From Oxytricha trifallax (Eukaryota; Ciliophora; Spirotrichea; Sporadotrichida; Oxytrichidae), in assembly GCA_000711775.1 (NCBI GenBank), contig ARYC01017997.1, positions 1 to 64,000 of the forward strand: 64,000 nt of DNA. The letters are read 5' to 3'. The notes beneath the pieces are model-generated. The model had not been told where the DNA came from. It worked only from the letters and a program-made list of their open reading frames with translations, and ran no database searches. Both the position numbers and the translations under genes were made by a program. This document shows positions 62,110 to 64,000 of this stretch, piece after piece (the stretch's first letter is position 1; each line of letters starts with the position of its first letter).

Positions 62110-62882
62110 TGTGAGTATAAAGGAGCTTTATAATTTCTTAACTTAAGAATGTGGAGCGTATTTGCCAAAAGTGAATTGCACTATTGTCTACTTTTTTAGA
62201 AGTAACATAAATGGAAACAAGGAGGTAATATTTGGCAAATAATGGCTTTATAGTATTTGAAAAGAAAAGATGTTATAGTTGCTGCTCTGCCTTAAATAGA
62301 GAGTTTGACGTCTGATGATTTTCTAGAGTATGCCTAAACTAAGCCTTCACTTTTAAATTACTTGCCAGATCAATGCGATTAGCTACATTTGGATAAAAAA
62401 TGGATTGTCGACATATTGTTTTCATTAGACTAAGAAGGCATAAATAGCATGGTTTAGCAAGCAAAAATTATGAGAAGATAAAGACTTGACTAGTCAAACA
62501 ATTTGATCGTACACATGATGCCAGAATTCGTTTCAGCTTTAAATAACTCTATTAACTACAGTGTTAAAATTAAACATTTTATATACTCTTTTTAGTTCAA
62601 AAAGGAAGATCAGCATATTTACTAAAGTAATCAGAGAAGAGGAGATAAAGACCCAATGTTAATGAGGAAATGAGAGATAACAATCAATAACCCAGACAGA
62701 GCAAACAAAAGTATCTGGAAAATAATGAAAGAATGAGACAAGAATTTCAGGGAATGAGAGAGCAAATTGATGATTTGATGAACTACAATCAACTGGTCCA
62801 CCAACTCCAGAATGACGGACTCTTAGATGACTAAGGATGTCCCTAAATGTTGGGACCTATTCAATAGAATAGCAACTGTTGA
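62110..62882 (+). CDS. Unrecognised protein in the germline-limited region
   Basis: Frames from about 62110 (SIKELYNFLTQECGAYLPK, no clear start) to TGA 62880-62882. A block at about 62257-62562 includes KKWIVDILFSLDQEGINSMV. A 33-nt GT-AG intron (62563-62595) follows, and the last block is a Gln/Asn/Met-rich coiled coil (RMRQEFQGMREQIDDLMNY). One frame change near 62260 and another near 62665 need IESs or reflect decay. No family recognised. It lies divergently from the DDE transposase-like gene. Confidence 0.45.
62563..62595 (+). other. 33-nt GT-AG intron
   Basis: GTTAAAATTAAAC to CTCTTTTTAG; joins LNNSINYS to FKKEDQHIYQ in frame. Confidence 0.55.
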
Positions 62883-63539
62883 TAAAAAGATTTTTATCTC
62901 TAGGAGCTAGACATATTAATTTAACTAACAAAACTTTTTAAATTAATATAGTAACCTATTTAACTTATAAACCAACTTTAATTTTATTGTCTAACTTTTT
63001 AAAATAAAGATTCTAACCTTTTCCTATTTTTTTATCAGTTTTTTTAGATAAGTTTGGAATATATTTATTTATAAAATCCTAACCTATAAAACTTAAAGTA
63101 TATAAAAATCCTTAAAATAAAGTTTGACTATTTTACTTTTTATAAATACCATGGTGTTAGTAAAAGACAAATTTCTGATAAAATATTTTTCTAGCTAATT
63201 TTTATTCGAGAAATAGTTAAAACAAAGCAAGTCCCTACTAATCAGTTCTTTATATTAAACTAGGAATAGCTATTTAAAAGCAATTACTATTATTTTCTTA
63301 ATAAATTGTCTGATTTTAAATTTTAGAATTGAGTAGAAAATAGTAGATTTTATGATAGTTTAGTAGATTTAATGAGACTTTATGAGATTTTAGTAGAGTT
63401 TAGTAGAGTTTAAAAATAACTTAATATCTGATAAATTAAATTGAAATTTTACTGTATTAAGAACTCAAAAATAAGGATGCTAAATACTAATCCTGAATTT
63501 ACTTAGAAGGGGGATTTTTTTTAAAAAATAATTTTCTCA
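62883..63539. other. AT-rich stretch with short degenerate repeats
   Basis: No gene. Contains a run of TAGTAGATTT/TAGTAGAGTTT-like units at about 63345-63415. Confidence 0.45.
63345..63415 (+). repeat. Degenerate short tandem repeat
   Basis: About six imperfect units of 10-12 bp built on TTTAGTAGAGTTTAG and TTTTATGAGATTT. Probably a slippage product; no coding role. Confidence 0.5.
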
Positions 63540-63944
63540 ATGAGCAAACAATCAGTGACAAAAAAGTAAAAGAGTAGTAAGAAGTAAATATAAATTGAAG
63601 AATCCTCCGAGGCCTCTCATAATACAGCAGAGTTTTTTACTGAAGAGCAACAGAAGGAGTTAAAGATTGAGGAAACAAAAAATAAAATTTTAGACTTTCT
63701 AAAAAAATAAAAGATAATGGGGAAAAAAACTTTTAAAGATGTAAAAATAGAATTGCAAAAAAAGTTTGGAATAATCCCCATCAACACTCATAAGAATTGG
63801 CTAATTGCAAAATTGAATAATAAAAAAAAACGATAGCAAATTTAATACACCTGGGAAAAACAACTTGCAAATAAAGGAAAGTGGAAATCAATTTAAGAAA
63901 CCTATTTTGAATTGAAACCAAGAAAATTAATAGGCAAAAAATGA
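63540..63944 (+). CDS. Small Lys-rich protein, clean frame
   Basis: Uninterrupted from ATG 63540 (MSKQSVTKKQKSSKKQIQIE) to TGA 63942-63944, 134 residues, with several TAA/TAG Gln codons. A basic N-terminus precedes a predicted helical domain (TKNKILDFLKKQKIMGKKTF; NTHKNWLIAKLNNKKKRQQ; WEKQLANKGKWKSIQETYFE). The helical basic fold suggests nucleic-acid binding (inference). No family recognised. It sits in the transposon-rich part with no ordinary gene nearby. Confidence 0.55.
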
Positions 63945-64000
63945 AAAGTATTAAAGCTCTTCTGAATAAGAACAATAAAGTAACATACTAGCTCCATTCT

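Noticed and set aside
1..64000. CRISPR arrays, rRNA and tRNA genes.
   Set aside because: No regularly spaced repeats, rRNA core motifs or convincing tRNA cloverleafs seen on either strand.

Overview
The window is germline (micronuclear) DNA of a spirotrich ciliate close to Oxytricha/Sterkiella. Three things point there. First, long reading frames appear only when TAA and TAG are read as glutamine and TGA is the sole stop; under the standard code every gene here looks like short fragments. Second, genes are cut by short AT-rich internal eliminated sequences (IESs) flanked by 4-13 bp direct repeats (pointers), and removing one copy restores the frame. Third, there are TBE transposons (telomere-bearing elements) ending in C4A4-type repeats with 3-bp ANT target duplications. 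All coordinates and joins come from hand translation. I checked the named junctions base by base; outer gene limits are often approximate.

Left to right: 1-4868 holds Gln/Asn-rich proteins; 5803-8429 a Nup88-like nucleoporin; 8848-13276 two unrecognised genes on the minus strand; 13803-15788 two tandem GAS2-domain proteins; 15918-22491 a membrane hybrid histidine kinase on the minus strand, interrupted by a 1.2-kb TBE derivative; 23175-25701 an LRRC45-like gene whose 3' half is inverted; 26137-27782 a Sel1/MYND protein; 27896-29708 a RING-CH membrane E3 ligase; 30094-33908 a FHIP (FAM160)-like gene, also split with its 3' part inverted; 33974-36253 a B-box/MORN protein; 36343-38360 a secreted protein and a multipass membrane protein; 38483-49513 a lipid-anchored disordered protein, a very large CLU-like/RCC1 protein and a low-complexity protein.

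From about 49.5 kb the character changes to germline-limited DNA. It has a 421-bp inverted repeat (two 174-bp arms), then a nest of TBEs four deep (about 50.93-58.7 kb), each inserted in the protein-kinase gene of the one before. Beyond the nest come a decayed zinc-finger/MT-A70 methyltransferase-like gene, a decayed DDE transposase of another family and two unrecognised genes.

The best candidates for something new are two genes scrambled by inversion with exact 12- and 13-bp pointers that restore the frame (one pointer spans an intron's 3' splice site), a TBE derivative whose precise excision restores a membrane helix of the histidine kinase, and the zinc-finger MT-A70-like gene beside the TBE nest.
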